Assembly (NCBI RefSeq): GCF_900631955.1
Contig: NZ_UZWD01000022.1
Span: 115,982 to 179,981, forward strand
DNA: 64,000 bases
From: Devosia equisanguinis
Lineage (GTDB): Bacteria > Pseudomonadota > Alphaproteobacteria > Rhizobiales > Devosiaceae
Reading direction: 5' to 3'
Positions 63,965 to 64,000 of the stretch are shown in pieces (position 1 is the stretch's first letter; the number at the start of each line of letters is the position of its first letter). The translations under genes were made by a program, and so were the position numbers. A model generated the notes under the pieces. The model made no database searches and was not told the DNA's origin. It worked only from the letters and a program-made list of their open reading frames with translations.

Positions 63965-64000
63965 TCCCCTCCCCCTTGAGGGGAGGGAATGAGGGTGGGG
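63965..64000. repeat. GC-rich inverted repeat at the window end (truncated)
   Basis: CCCTCCCC (63967-63974) and GGGGAGGG (63980-63987) form a perfect inverted repeat around CTTGA, followed by AATGAGGGTGGGG up to the window edge. Repeats of this TCCCCTCCCC-type are common intergenic elements in alphaproteobacteria. It is different from the CGTCACC family. Confidence 0.6.

Overview
The window reads as an ordinary chromosomal stretch from an alphaproteobacterium of the order Hyphomicrobiales, most likely a Devosia-like genus. I infer this from gene content and order: RcdA (DUF1465), GapR (DUF2312), two DUF465 proteins beside purEK, a small aa3-type cytochrome oxidase subunit IV in front of a split transhydrogenase, DUF1036 in front of pyk, cysteine-free L31 and L36, a sit-type manganese transporter behind Mur-like boxes, and CtrA-type TTAA-N7-TTAA sites. 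GC content looks uniformly high. I see no prophage, insertion sequence, integrase, CRISPR array, tRNA or rRNA gene.

Layout. 1-3.5 kb: a CtrA-type box, a probable small RNA with its own terminator, rcdA, ynfA, rpmE and an ABC exporter. 3.5-7.8 kb: thiamine salvage, with thiN divergent from a TPP-riboswitch-controlled thiBPQ operon. 7.8-18 kb: a large unknown membrane protein, purA, an EamA permease, serC-serA, a TSUP permease and an M3 oligopeptidase. 18.1-21.9 kb: an energy operon (CoxIV-like peptide, pntAA, pntAB, RidA, pntB). 22-27 kb: slyX, a divergent TspO-like protein, a FrnE-like oxidoreductase, two alpha/beta hydrolases, a Bcr/CflA pump and rpsU. 27-29.7 kb: phoH-ybeY-corC. 29.8-33.3 kb: a sitABCD-like Mn/Fe importer. 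33.4-36.2 kb: a YtrA-type regulator with its ABC transporter and a flavodoxin-fold reductase. 36.3-38.3 kb: orphan TadE/TadG proteins. 38.5-41.5 kb: an FhuF-like reductase, purEK and the DUF465 pair. 41.7-48 kb: an NtrC-type regulator with a perfect CtrA-type box, an outer-membrane beta-barrel, an L,D-transpeptidase and a DUF882 protein. 48-54.2 kb: dxs, a mini flagellar-rod-like protein, gapR, DUF1036-pyk, two SRPBCC proteins and rpmJ. 54.4-60 kb: an oppABCDF operon. 60.3-64 kb: fadJ-fadI and a small membrane protein.

How the genes connect. Most of the window is housekeeping: purine, serine, thiamine and isoprenoid synthesis, peptide and metal uptake, beta-oxidation, ribosome maturation. The cell-cycle thread is the most interesting: rcdA and gapR belong to the alphaproteobacterial CtrA circuit, and both exact TTAA-N7-TTAA sites I found lie upstream of regulators (rcdA with its adjacent putative sRNA, and a TacA-like sigma54 activator). 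The L,D-transpeptidase and DUF882 protein belong to envelope biogenesis.

The best candidates for something undescribed are the CtrA-box-associated small RNA with anti-Shine-Dalgarno motifs (about 127-227), the fused-ends mini flagellar protein (50084-50311), the RidA gene inside the transhydrogenase operon together with the basic tail on PntAA, and two copies of a large palindromic intergenic element. All calls come from reading the sequence; no database search or folding program was run.
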